A stretch of 64,000 nt of DNA, from contig NZ_WJYO01000007.1 in assembly GCF_010994095.1 (NCBI RefSeq), forward strand, positions 62,001-126,000. The letters run 5' to 3'. This DNA is from Mumia xiangluensis (lineage in GTDB: Bacteria > Actinomycetota > Actinomycetes > Propionibacteriales > Nocardioidaceae). The first letter of the stretch is position 1. Each line of letters opens with the position of its first letter. Positions 24,417-32,593 of this stretch are shown here, one piece after another. The notes below the pieces were generated by a model. That model saw only the letters and a list, made by a program, of their open reading frames with translations, was not told the origin of the DNA and searched no databases. A program made the position numbers and the translations under genes.

Positions 24417-25231
24417 TGCTGGCGTCGCGGCACCGGCGTACGGGTGAGAAGTGCAGCGAGCCCGCCCGCGATCAGCGTGCCCGCGACGATCCATCCCACC
24501 GCGCTGCCGAACATCAAGCCGTCCGCTGCCTGTCCTCCGGACCCACCGGGCACGCTGCCAGGCGAGGAGTGCATGCCGTCGATCGTCTGCACCGCAAGCT
24601 GCAGGTTGTCGTCCTGGGCACTGCCCCATGCGTACACGATCGTGCTCACACCCTCGGCAACATCCACATCAGCGGGGCCGATCACCACATCCTCGGTCCC
24701 AGCGAGCACCACGTCCGCGGACACCGTCCCGGCCGGGAGGTCGGCGGTGTCCTCGTTCGGGTTCGTCAGATCCGTGAACGCGGGCTCACCATTGGCGCGC
24801 ACGTCGACGGCAGGCGCCGCTGCGACGTGGCGAACGGTCAGCCGGCCGTCGCCGGCGGCGATCTTCGAGGTGTCGTTGACGAACGGCGTCAGCGCGGGGT
24901 TGCCGTCAGCATCAAGGTTGGCGACGACCGTGATGTTGGCGCCGCCAGGCACGGCAACTCCGTTCGCCTCGACGATGGCGTCGCCGTCAGCGCCGTCACC
25001 AGCCGCGACGACCTTGAGGTCGTAGTCACCGGCAGGCAACGAGACCGGGTCGGTCAGAGTGCCGGGCTCGAAGTTCGTGAGGAGCTCGTCGCCGTTGGCA
25101 TAGACGTCGACGACAGCTTCCGGGATACCGTGAAGCACGGACACGTGGGCATCGTCCGCCGCAGATGCCGGCATCATCGAGAACCCGATGGCGCCGAGCG
25201 TGACGCCCAGCAGGATCAGCAGCCTTCTCAT
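24413..25231 (-). CDS. DUF4397 domain-containing secreted/membrane-anchored protein
   Basis: 272 residues from ATG 25231 (GGAGGG 8 nt upstream). Signal peptide MRRLLILLGVTLGAIGFSMMPASA, then DUF4397 repeats (HVSVLHGIPEAVVDVYANGD, then LPAGDYDLKVV; second copy LTVRHVAAAPAVDVRANGE). A Gly/Ser linker, a C-terminal helix (VGWIVAGTLIAGGLAALL) and a basic tail follow. There is no clear LPxTG, so it is probably membrane-anchored. Operon with the class F sortase is typical for actinobacteria. Confidence 0.88.
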   Translation of the reverse strand: MRRLLILLGVTLGAIGFSMMPASAADDAHVSVLHGIPEAVVDVYANGDELLTNFEPGTLTDPVSLPAGDYDLKVVAAGDGADGDAIVEANGVAVPGGANITVVANLDADGNPALTPFVNDTSKIAAGDGRLTVRHVAAAPAVDVRANGEPAFTDLTNPNEDTADLPAGTVSADVVLAGTEDVVIGPADVDVAEGVSTIVYAWGSAQDDNLQLAVQTIDGMHSSPGSVPGGSGGQAADGLMFGSAVGWIVAGTLIAGGLAALLTRTPVPRRQQ

Positions 25232-25385
25232 CGCAATCACCCTCCGTCTGTGGAGGCTCGCTGCCGGCCGCGGGTCGGACGGTCGAGCGCACCCCCCGAG
25301 GTCAGTGCGTCGACCTCACTCAGGTATTCGTGCGATCGCCCACAAAAGTTGCCTGCACAGGGAAAGTTCAACCAGGAGGTCCGAG

Positions 25386-25766
25386 ATGCCCCGTCAGATC
25401 ATCACGACTTCGAACGCGCCGAGCTCACCGCTCTTCAGCCAAGGAGTCAAAGCGGGGTCCCAGGTGTTCATCTCGGGAACCACCGGTATCGACTCGAGCA
25501 CCGGTCGCATGGCCGGTGACAGCATCCAGGCTCAGACCCGGCAAGCGTTGGCGAACTGCGAGGCCATCCTGCGGGAGGCTGGCGCGACGCTCGATGACGT
25601 CGTCGAGGTAGGCGTGCTGCTCACCGACCCGGGCGACTTCGCGGGCATGAACGAGGAGTACGCCCGCTGGTTCCCGTCTGAACCACCGGCCCGCTACGCC
25701 GCCAAGCTAGGAGCCGAGATACCGGGACTGCTCGTCTCGATACGTATGACGGCATCCCTGGCTTGA
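25386..25766 (+). CDS. RidA family protein
   Basis: 126 residues from ATG 25386, preceded by AGGAGGT. SSPLFSQGVKAGSQVFISGTT, then NCEAILREAGATLDDVVEVGVLL, then YAAKLGAEIPGLLVSIRMTA; the Arg near the C-terminus (SIRMTA) is the RidA active-site arginine. A more canonical RidA than the one at 21003. No linked pathway gene. Confidence 0.9.
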   Translation: MPRQIITTSNAPSSPLFSQGVKAGSQVFISGTTGIDSSTGRMAGDSIQAQTRQALANCEAILREAGATLDDVVEVGVLLTDPGDFAGMNEEYARWFPSEPPARYAAKLGAEIPGLLVSIRMTASLA

Positions 25767-25953
25767 TCGTCGCGGCACTCCGCCAAGTGATCGGTTTGTT
25801 CCCACCACTCCCGACGCAATGTGCGCGTCGGAGATTGACCGCACTCGAGCGGGGTACCGTGAACAGGCCGAGGATTCCTGGCGTGGGGCGGCTCCTGCTC
25901 CGTTTTCCGGTGCACACCCAAAGCCTGGTCGTACGAGCGGGGAGGAGCCGGAC

Positions 25954-26595
25954 ATGAGAGACGAGCATGCGATCGCCATCTCCGCTCCGCGTTCCCGCGA
26001 TGTCCTGGCCCGAGTCGTGGGGAGTCTGTTCGTCGCCGCCATCGTGCCAGGCGTGTTGCTGTGGACGATGCTGCAACTCTTCAACGTCGCCGTGGCAGTG
26101 ATCGCCGTTCTGGCCTGGATGTTGGTGGCGATGGGCTGGCGATACGCGACGAAGCGACCGGTGTCCGTCCTGCTCCTGCTGACCCTGGGGATCTTGACGA
26201 TCAAGACGGCGTTCACCCTGGTCAGCGGAAACACCTTCGTCTACTTCGTCCAACCGGTGATCGCCGACGTCATCGTGGCCGTCATCTTCCTGGGCTCGCT
26301 GTGGACGGCGCGGCCTATCATCGCGCGTATCGCACCAGACTTCTATCCCCTGAGTGCCTCGACTGCCGCGCACCCCGAGATCCGTGCCCTGTTCCGACGG
26401 CTCACGCTGATGTGGGGTGCGGTGATCTTGGCCAAGGGCGCCATCACGCTCTGGCTGCTGCTGTCGCTCTCGACCGCCAGCTTCGTGCTGATCAAGGGCG
26501 GGGCGGTCTTCACCCTGACGGTTGTCGCGACAGTCGTGACGATCGTGTGGTCCGCCGCGGTGGTCCGCCGGCAGAGTCCGTTGCAGCCCGCGTGA
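25954..26595 (+). CDS. VC0807-like integral membrane protein
   Basis: 213 residues from ATG 25954 with GGAGGAG upstream. About six membrane helices (VVGSLFVAAIVPGVLLWTML to TLTVVATVVTIVWSAAVV), with a polar DFYPLSASTAAHPEIRALFRR loop in the middle. This layout resembles VC0807/DUF3159-type membrane proteins of unknown role. Stand-alone. Confidence 0.7.
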   Translation: MRDEHAIAISAPRSRDVLARVVGSLFVAAIVPGVLLWTMLQLFNVAVAVIAVLAWMLVAMGWRYATKRPVSVLLLLTLGILTIKTAFTLVSGNTFVYFVQPVIADVIVAVIFLGSLWTARPIIARIAPDFYPLSASTAAHPEIRALFRRLTLMWGAVILAKGAITLWLLLSLSTASFVLIKGGAVFTLTVVATVVTIVWSAAVVRRQSPLQPA

Positions 26596-26621
26596 GGGCG
26601 CTCAGACCAGCAACCGTGGAC

Positions 26622-26990
26622 TCACTCGCTCGGCGGCACCTGGAAGGCCCGGACCTCGATCCGACCGCCTAGGGCCTTCGATGCCTTGGCGGCCCAGCCA
26701 ACGGCGGCCTCCTCGTCGGCGACCTCGATGATCCAGAATCCGCCGAGGTACTCGGGAGCTTCGACGAAGGGGGCGTTGACGGTGCTCACAGACTCGCCGG
26801 TGTTGTCCACCGTGATCGCGCTCGAGGGCGGCATCAGCCCACCCGCGAAGACGAGAGCGCCGGTCGACGTCAGCTCTTCGATGATCGCGCCGGTGGCAGC
26901 CAGGGCCGCCTCGAGCTCGGCCGGGTCCATGGTCTCCATCGTCGGCTCTTCGTCGGAGTCGTGAGGAACGGACAGCAAGTATTGGGTCAT
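26622..26990 (-). CDS. YciI/DGPF-like family protein
   Basis: 122 residues from ATG 26990. MTQYLLSVPH at the start, LTSTGALVFAGGLMPPSSAI, then FVEAPEYLGGFWIIEVADEE and a basic/acidic end (GRIEVRAFQVPP). The DGPF/YciI-like family is often adjacent to ECF sigma factors, but none is nearby. Enzymatic role uncertain. Confidence 0.85.
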   Translation of the reverse strand: MTQYLLSVPHDSDEEPTMETMDPAELEAALAATGAIIEELTSTGALVFAGGLMPPSSAITVDNTGESVSTVNAPFVEAPEYLGGFWIIEVADEEAAVGWAAKASKALGGRIEVRAFQVPPSE

Positions 26991-27020
26991 GTTGCTGGTG
27001 ACCACCCGCGACGCGGAAAC

Positions 27021-27989
27021 TCATCGGCCCTCGGGCACCTCGAGCACGATCTTGCCGCGGCTGTCGCCGGCAGCGATCCGGGCGAAGGCTGCCTGAGCGT
27101 CCCGCAGTGGATAGACGCTGTCGATCGGTGGCGAGAAACCGGCCTGACTGATCAGGGCGGTGACCGACTCGAGGTCCGCTCGCGACTGCGGAACGACCAG
27201 TACGCCGACCCGCTTGCCGCGGACCCTCCCGACCGGGAAGCCGACGGCCGCCGTACCCAACAGGATCCTGGCCTGCCCGCCGACCATCGCGTAACGCCCG
27301 CCGGGACGCAGGGCGCGGTGCACACGGAACGGTGAGCGTTCTGCGACGAGATCAACGATGAGGTCGTACCGCCCGCGCTCGTCTGCCCAGTCCTGCGTGG
27401 CGAAGTCGATGGTGTGGTCCGCCCCGATCTCGCGCAGGAAGTCGGCCTTGTCGGCTCGGTCGACCCCAGTCACCTCGGCACCGGCGTGCTTCGCCAGACC
27501 GACGACGAACACTCCCCCAGCACCACCCGCGCCGTTGACCAGCACGGCGTCGCCCGGTCGGACATGGGCCGTGGCCCGGTGCGCGATGCCTCCGGCCTGC
27601 GGGATCGCCGCCGCTTCGACGAACGAGAGTCCGTCGGGCTTGCGGGCCAGCAGCTTGGGGCGCGTGGCCACGAGCTCAGCCATGCCGCCGCGATATCCGG
27701 CGAGCTCGCCGTACAGCTCGTCGCCCGGGGCATACTCCGTGACCCCACGGCCTACGGCAGCGACGACGCCGGCGACGTCGGATCCGGGCACGGGATCCCG
27801 GGGATGGCGGAGTCCGTTGGTCCACCGCGCGTACGCCGGCCGACCTTCCAGATTCTCCCGGTCCGAGCCGTTCAGCGAGACCGCTCGCACGCGGAGCAGC
27901 ACTTCGTCGTCGGCCGGAACGGGGTCGGGGAGCTCGCCCAACCGGACGACGTCCGCGCTGCCGTACCTGTCCTGGATGACGGCTTGCAT
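27021..27989 (-). CDS. NAD(P)-dependent alcohol dehydrogenase / quinone reductase (MDR family)
   Basis: 322 residues from ATG 27989 with AGGGG upstream. GroES-like N-terminus (VIQDRYGSADVVRLGELP, VPGSDVAGVV), Rossmann motif VLVNGAGGAGG (residues about 145-155), and C-terminus FARIAAGDSRGKIVLEVPE. Lacks the structural zinc cysteines, so it belongs with the zinc-independent quinone oxidoreductase/reticulon-4-interacting-like branch. Acts on small enones or quinones in the family; true substrate unknown. Confidence 0.88.
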   Translation of the reverse strand: MQAVIQDRYGSADVVRLGELPDPVPADDEVLLRVRAVSLNGSDRENLEGRPAYARWTNGLRHPRDPVPGSDVAGVVAAVGRGVTEYAPGDELYGELAGYRGGMAELVATRPKLLARKPDGLSFVEAAAIPQAGGIAHRATAHVRPGDAVLVNGAGGAGGVFVVGLAKHAGAEVTGVDRADKADFLREIGADHTIDFATQDWADERGRYDLIVDLVAERSPFRVHRALRPGGRYAMVGGQARILLGTAAVGFPVGRVRGKRVGVLVVPQSRADLESVTALISQAGFSPPIDSVYPLRDAQAAFARIAAGDSRGKIVLEVPEGR

Positions 27990-28223
27990 AGTGACCCCTA
28001 CCTGCGGCACTCGAACTGGCCACATGCTATCCGCGTCTGCGCCTTGAGTGGGGCTCCCCACCGCAGGCGATCGGGCCGACCAGTCGGCTGCATCCCGGCT
28101 CGACGCTCGCCGTCATCATCGCTCTGTCGCGTTCGTTCAAGCCGCCGCGCCCGCGATCCGGCGATGCTGGTGCTCTGTCCACGACACCATCAGCGGCGAG
28201 GTTTCGTCGCGGAGCGGAGAACC

Positions 28224-28589
28224 ATGAGCTTGGCCGAGTTGAAGATGATCACTCTGGACTGCGCGGACGCCCCGGCGTCGGCGGCCTTCTGGTCGGAGGT
28301 GCTGGGCTGGGAGGTGGCGCACTCACAGGACGAGTACGCCATGCTCACCGGTCCCGCCCACGCCCTCGGCTTCGGCTCGATCCCCGACTACGAAGCGCCG
28401 GCGTGGCCCAACGAGCACGGCTCGAAGCAGTTCCATCTCGACCTTGCCGTCGACGATCTCGAGACCGCCGAGAAGGCGATGGTCAACCTCGGGGCTCGCG
28501 TGCCGGACGAGCAGCCCGGCGAGACCTGGCGGGTGCTGATCGACCCCGGCGGGCACCCGTTCTGCATCACGCGAGCCGGCAGCTGGTGA
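28224..28589 (+). CDS. VOC family protein (glyoxalase-like domain)
   Basis: 121 residues from ATG 28224, preceded by GCGGAG. MITLDCADAPASAAFWSEVLG, then QFHLDLAVDDLETAEKAMVNL, then VLIDPGGHPFCITR: the Glyoxalase_6 type common in actinobacteria. Metal-ligand pattern His (HLDL) and C-terminal acidic positions partly kept. Divergent from the oxidoreductase at 27989; followed by a terminator hairpin. Confidence 0.88.
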   Translation: MSLAELKMITLDCADAPASAAFWSEVLGWEVAHSQDEYAMLTGPAHALGFGSIPDYEAPAWPNEHGSKQFHLDLAVDDLETAEKAMVNLGARVPDEQPGETWRVLIDPGGHPFCITRAGSW

Positions 28590-28612
28590 GCTGACGCTCA
28601 CCGACGCGCAAC

Positions 28613-28636
28613 GCCCCCGGCCCGAGGGCCGGGGGC
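28613..28636. terminator. Bidirectional terminator hairpin
   Basis: Eleven-base arms GCCCCCGGCCC / GGGCCGGGGGC with a GA loop between two convergent genes (ends 28589 and 28656). Confidence 0.75.
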
Positions 28637-28655
28637 GGCGCCGTACCACCTCGGT

Positions 28656-29762
28656 CTAGCTCCCGGAGATGATGCCCGGCAGCGCGTCCTCGAACAGCTC
28701 GATGAAGGTCGCGGCCGGCAGCACGTAGCTTCGCGGCTTGGCAGCTGCCGCGAGCTCGGCTCCCCATGCCGCGGCGCGCTCCCGCTGCAGCGGCGTCCCA
28801 TGGTGTCCAGGACTGGCGAACTGGCAGTCACCCACGGTGTAGAAGCTCAGCAGCGCGTCGGTGACCCGCTTCTGGTTGAGGGCGAGGCCCTTCTTGTGGA
28901 CGCCGTAGTAGGCCGCCATGGCGTCGGCCATCAGCTCGGTACGGCGCGTGGCCTCCGCAGGATCCGTCGGGCCGGTGTCGAAGACGCCGAGCTCGAACTG
29001 GACGTGGTGGGCGAACTCGTGCGCCATGATCACTCGCGGGCCGACGTCGCCCAGGCCGATGGCGTCGTACGCCGCGAGGATGCCGTCGCCGAACACCAGC
29101 TTGTCGGGCAGGGCGGCGAGCACGGGATCTGTCTCGTCCTCGCCACTGAATGCGTAGGCGTTCAGCGTCCACAGCGGGTTGTCGTAGAAGTCTCCCTGCG
29201 TCTGCATGAAGTCGGCGACGGTCTGTGCCTCGAGCTCGATCTGGGCGGGGGTCATCGGGGCGATCTCCCCGGCCTCCACCATGGCGGTCAGCGTGGCTGC
29301 GATGCGGTCGGCGTCGAGCAGCACGTCACCGTGCATGGCCATCAGCTGGATGTCAGCGGACTCGATGTCCCAGAACCTACGGAGGTCGCGGAACGTGTTC
29401 TGGAGCTGGTGGGCGTGCGACTCGAGCGCATAGTCCGGGTCACCGGTCGTGCCGAAGAAGAGCGCGTCGTACGTCGGGACATCCAGCAGGGTGTCGAGGT
29501 GGGCGAACAGGAAGGTGAGCTGTTCGGTCGTCATGTCGGAGAGCAACCCGTCGACGTAGCCGTCGAGCAAGGTGCCCGCACACTCGCTGGGAGCGACGGC
29601 CTGTCGTACCGCGGCCTTCGCCGGGATCTCGACCAGGTCGCGCTGGGCCGTCGGTGCGGAGGCCTTAGGCGCAGCGGTCGCGGTGGCGACCGGGCTCAGC
29701 AGCCCGAGCGCCAGGAGCATCGCGGCGCCGAGCGCCACGAGCAAACGGATGGATCTGGTCAC
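28656..29762 (-). CDS. Secreted putative zinc metalloprotease
   Basis: 368 residues from GTG 29762, chosen because AAGGAG lies 6 nt upstream; an ATG at 29777 overlaps that site. Signal peptide RSIRLLVALGAAMLLALGLL ending near ATATAAP. A HEFAHH zinc motif follows VIMA about two thirds along, with a downstream Glu/Asp-rich segment (RRTELMADAMAAYYGVH) giving the likely third ligand and a Met. The family resembles neutral zinc metallopeptidases (gluzincin-like, HExxH plus ELMAD). Probably extracellular. Confidence 0.8.
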   Translation of the reverse strand: MTRSIRLLVALGAAMLLALGLLSPVATATAAPKASAPTAQRDLVEIPAKAAVRQAVAPSECAGTLLDGYVDGLLSDMTTEQLTFLFAHLDTLLDVPTYDALFFGTTGDPDYALESHAHQLQNTFRDLRRFWDIESADIQLMAMHGDVLLDADRIAATLTAMVEAGEIAPMTPAQIELEAQTVADFMQTQGDFYDNPLWTLNAYAFSGEDETDPVLAALPDKLVFGDGILAAYDAIGLGDVGPRVIMAHEFAHHVQFELGVFDTGPTDPAEATRRTELMADAMAAYYGVHKKGLALNQKRVTDALLSFYTVGDCQFASPGHHGTPLQRERAAAWGAELAAAAKPRSYVLPAATFIELFEDALPGIISGS

Positions 29763-29874
29763 GCGCTTCTCCTTCATTCGGGACCGAGCGCCCGCCGCCC
29801 GGGTCGGCAACCCAAGGGGTGCCCCGTCAGCGGGGTGCGCACACCTTCCGCAGGTGCGCCGGCTGGAAACGGCG

Positions 29875-31743
29875 TCAGACCGATCGGGTGATCCGGCGCG
29901 AACCGACCAGCGCGGCGACCAGCGTCAACCCGAGGCAGGTGCCCAGGATGGCCAGCAGCGGAAGCCACGGGATCGTCATGCCGACCGCGCCGACGTCACG
30001 GGTCACGGCCTGCCGGATCAGCCAACCCACGAAGCCCGTCACCGCTCCCCCGACGACCAGCGCGGCTCCACCGACCAAGCCGGCCTCCCACAGCGCGGTA
30101 CGGCGCAGCTGTCGATCGGTCGCACCCAGGAGCATCGCGGTCCGCACCTGCGTACGGCGCTGCGAGGCGCCGATCAGCACGGCATTGACGATGGCGATGG
30201 CGGCGTACAGCCCGGCCGGGCCGAGGAGCACCCACAGTCCGAGGCTGTTGCCGGCACGCGTCTGCTGGTCGACCGAGTCGATCCACGCGTCCGCAGCGAG
30301 CACCCTCCCGGCAGTCCCCGCGAGCAGCGCATCGAGGTCGGCGGAGCCGGGGTCGACGAACACGACGTCCGGGACGGTGAGCGGAAGGTCGGCGACCATC
30401 GCACGAGGTACGAGCACCTCTCCGTACAGGTCCGGAGCATCGCGTACGACCGCGGCGACCGTCGCGCGGATCCGCTGGCCGCCGACCCGCACGTCGATCG
30501 GGTCGCCGACGTCCGCGCCGAGGTCGAAGGCGTAGGTCTCGGTCACCACGATGTCGTCGGCGCCGAGCCGGGCGAGGCTGCCTTCCACCGCGGTGAGCCC
30601 GCGAGCCTGGGTCGCCGCGGGGAGGTCGATCACGTCGACCAGATCTCGCTCGCCGTCCGGGCGGAGCCGGGCCGAGATCGTGGAACGCGGGTCGGCGACG
30701 GCCACGCCCTGCGCCGCCACGATGCGCTCCGCCACCGCCGGGTCGCCTCCGGTCTCGACCACGAGCGGCGTGCGCAGCTGCTCGCGGTCCAGGGCCGTCG
30801 TCCAGTCGGCGGTGAAGCTCAGCGCGACGATCAGTGATCCGGCGATCGCCGAGATCGCGAGGATCGGCGCCGCGAGCGCGGCCGGCATGCGTACGGCGGT
30901 GCGCACCTGCTCGCGCGCCAGCCGCGCGGTGACGTCGCGATCGACGAACGGCCGCCCCAGCAGCCCGGCGAGCCACGGGAACAGCACCCCGCCGAAGCAG
31001 ACCAGACCGATCACCAAGACCTCCGGCACGAGGATCGAGACGACCACCGTGAAGAGCGGGGTGAAGTGGTCGGCGACCGCCATCAGAGCGATCGGCGCGC
31101 CGAGGCAGACGGACCCGATCGTGATGGCCACGACGCTCGGTCGGCGGCGCTCGACGCCGGCCTCACGCAGGGCGGCCGCCGGTGCGACCCGCGCCGCCCG
31201 GGCGGACGAGCGCCAGCTGCCGAGCAGCGCCACGCCGATGGCGACTGGCCCGGCCACCGCCCACGGCAGCCACGGTGCGGACGGCTCGAGCGCGACGTCG
31301 AGGAGTCCGCGTGCGCGGAGCGCCCAGACGAACACGGTGGTGGCCGGTGCGGACAGCAGACAGCCCGCCGCCCCGGCCAGCACCGCGACCAGCGCGGACT
31401 CGCCGAGGACCATCCGGCGCACCTGCCAGGGCGTGGCACCGATCAACCGGAGCATCCCGAGCTCGCGCCGGCGTGAGGCGACGACGAACCCGAAGGTGCT
31501 GCCCACGACGAACAGGGCCATGAACACCGAGATCCCCGCCATCACGCCGACGAGCGAGGACAGGTCGGCGAGCTGGGTGCGCTGGTCAGCGCTGAGGTCC
31601 GACGCGTTGATGGCGGCGTCGACGGCGGCGGCGAGATTCACAGCGGTCCCGACGAGGACCGTCCCGCACGCGAGGGCGACGAAGGCTCCGGCGTACGGCG
31701 GCCAGGAGCGCCGCACCGTCTGGCGGCTGAGCCGGAGCATCAT
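29875..31743 (-). CDS. ABC transporter permease, FtsX/MacB-like
   Basis: 622 residues with two FtsX-type membrane modules: an N-terminal helix, three helices (VGVMAGISVFMALFVVGSTFG and so on) with the RRRELGMLRLIGATPWQVRR coupling helix, a periplasmic-side domain, and a second set with QRRTQVRTAMLLGATDRQLRR. Duplicated FtsX permeases export peptides/lipids or sense cell-wall antibiotics. Start overlaps the ATPase stop by ATGA (31740-31743). Confidence 0.92.
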   Translation of the reverse strand: MMLRLSRQTVRRSWPPYAGAFVALACGTVLVGTAVNLAAAVDAAINASDLSADQRTQLADLSSLVGVMAGISVFMALFVVGSTFGFVVASRRRELGMLRLIGATPWQVRRMVLGESALVAVLAGAAGCLLSAPATTVFVWALRARGLLDVALEPSAPWLPWAVAGPVAIGVALLGSWRSSARAARVAPAAALREAGVERRRPSVVAITIGSVCLGAPIALMAVADHFTPLFTVVVSILVPEVLVIGLVCFGGVLFPWLAGLLGRPFVDRDVTARLAREQVRTAVRMPAALAAPILAISAIAGSLIVALSFTADWTTALDREQLRTPLVVETGGDPAVAERIVAAQGVAVADPRSTISARLRPDGERDLVDVIDLPAATQARGLTAVEGSLARLGADDIVVTETYAFDLGADVGDPIDVRVGGQRIRATVAAVVRDAPDLYGEVLVPRAMVADLPLTVPDVVFVDPGSADLDALLAGTAGRVLAADAWIDSVDQQTRAGNSLGLWVLLGPAGLYAAIAIVNAVLIGASQRRTQVRTAMLLGATDRQLRRTALWEAGLVGGAALVVGGAVTGFVGWLIRQAVTRDVGAVGMTIPWLPLLAILGTCLGLTLVAALVGSRRITRSV

Positions 31744-32486
31744 CGTCGCTCCAGGTCGCTCATCGCAGCGGCGATCTGGGTCGCGTCGGCGCGGTCCAGC
31801 CGCCCGACGACGAGGCCGTCCTCCAGGAACAGGGTGGTGTGTGCGTACGACGCGGACAGCGGGTCGTGCGTCACCATCACGACCGTCTGCCGCTGCTCGT
31901 CGGCGACCGCGCGCATCAGCTCGAGCACCTGCCGACCGGAGCTCCGGTCGAGTGCCCCGGTCGGCTCGTCGGCGAACAGCACCTCCGGCTGCAGGTGCAG
32001 CGCGCGAGCGATCGCGACCCGCTGCTGCTGGCCGCCGGACAGCTCGGGCGGTCGCCGCCGCGCCTTGCCCTCGAGACCGACCTGGCGCAGCGCGTCGACG
32101 ATCGCGGCACGCCGTACGCGCCGACCGGCCAGGCGCGCCGGAAGCGCGACGTTCTCCGCCGCGGTCAGGGCGTCGAGGAGGTTGTAGGACTGGAACACGA
32201 AGCCCATCGCCGTACGCCGAAGCTTCGTCAGTCCGGTCTGGTTCATCGCCCCGAGCGGCTGTCCGCCCACGACGACCTCACCACGGGTGGGTCGGTCGAG
32301 GCCGGCGGCCACCTGGAGCAGCGTGGACTTGCCGGAGCCGGACGGCCCCATGATCGCGGTGAAGCTGCCGCGAGCGAAGGCGTGCGTGACGCCGCGCAGG
32401 GCGTGCACGTCACCCGCGCGGGACCTGTACGTACGGGTGACGCCGTCGAGCCCGACGGCGATGTCGGTGGTGAGGTGGGTCGTCAT
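31740..32486 (-). CDS. ABC transporter ATP-binding protein, MacB/LolD type
   Basis: 248 residues. Walker A GPSGSGKST, Q-loop GFVFQSYNLLDALT, signature LSGGQQQRVAIARAL, Walker B VLFADEPTGALD, H-loop VMVTHDPL. Partner of the permease downstream. Divergent from a histidine kinase/response regulator pair, the usual arrangement for envelope-stress or antimicrobial-peptide response transporters. Confidence 0.95.
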   Translation of the reverse strand: MTTHLTTDIAVGLDGVTRTYRSRAGDVHALRGVTHAFARGSFTAIMGPSGSGKSTLLQVAAGLDRPTRGEVVVGGQPLGAMNQTGLTKLRRTAMGFVFQSYNLLDALTAAENVALPARLAGRRVRRAAIVDALRQVGLEGKARRRPPELSGGQQQRVAIARALHLQPEVLFADEPTGALDRSSGRQVLELMRAVADEQRQTVVMVTHDPLSASYAHTTLFLEDGLVVGRLDRADATQIAAAMSDLERR

Positions 32487-32539
32487 GTCTCCATCGAAGG
32501 CGCCGACGGGCCGCCGATCTCTGGCCCGTACGCGACACC

Positions 32540-32563
32540 CGGGGTAGCGCGTGCGCTACCCCG
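32540..32563. promoter_or_regulatory. 24-bp palindrome in divergent promoter region
   Basis: Perfect 11-base arms CGGGGTAGCGC / GCGCTACCCCG around GT, midway between the ABC ATPase start (32486) and the kinase start (32594). Most likely the binding site of the LuxR-type regulator at 33832, controlling both operons; a leader hairpin for the kinase mRNA is the alternative. Confidence 0.6.
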
Positions 32564-32593
32564 CTCGGGCCCTCCACGCCCTAGGGTCGACAC

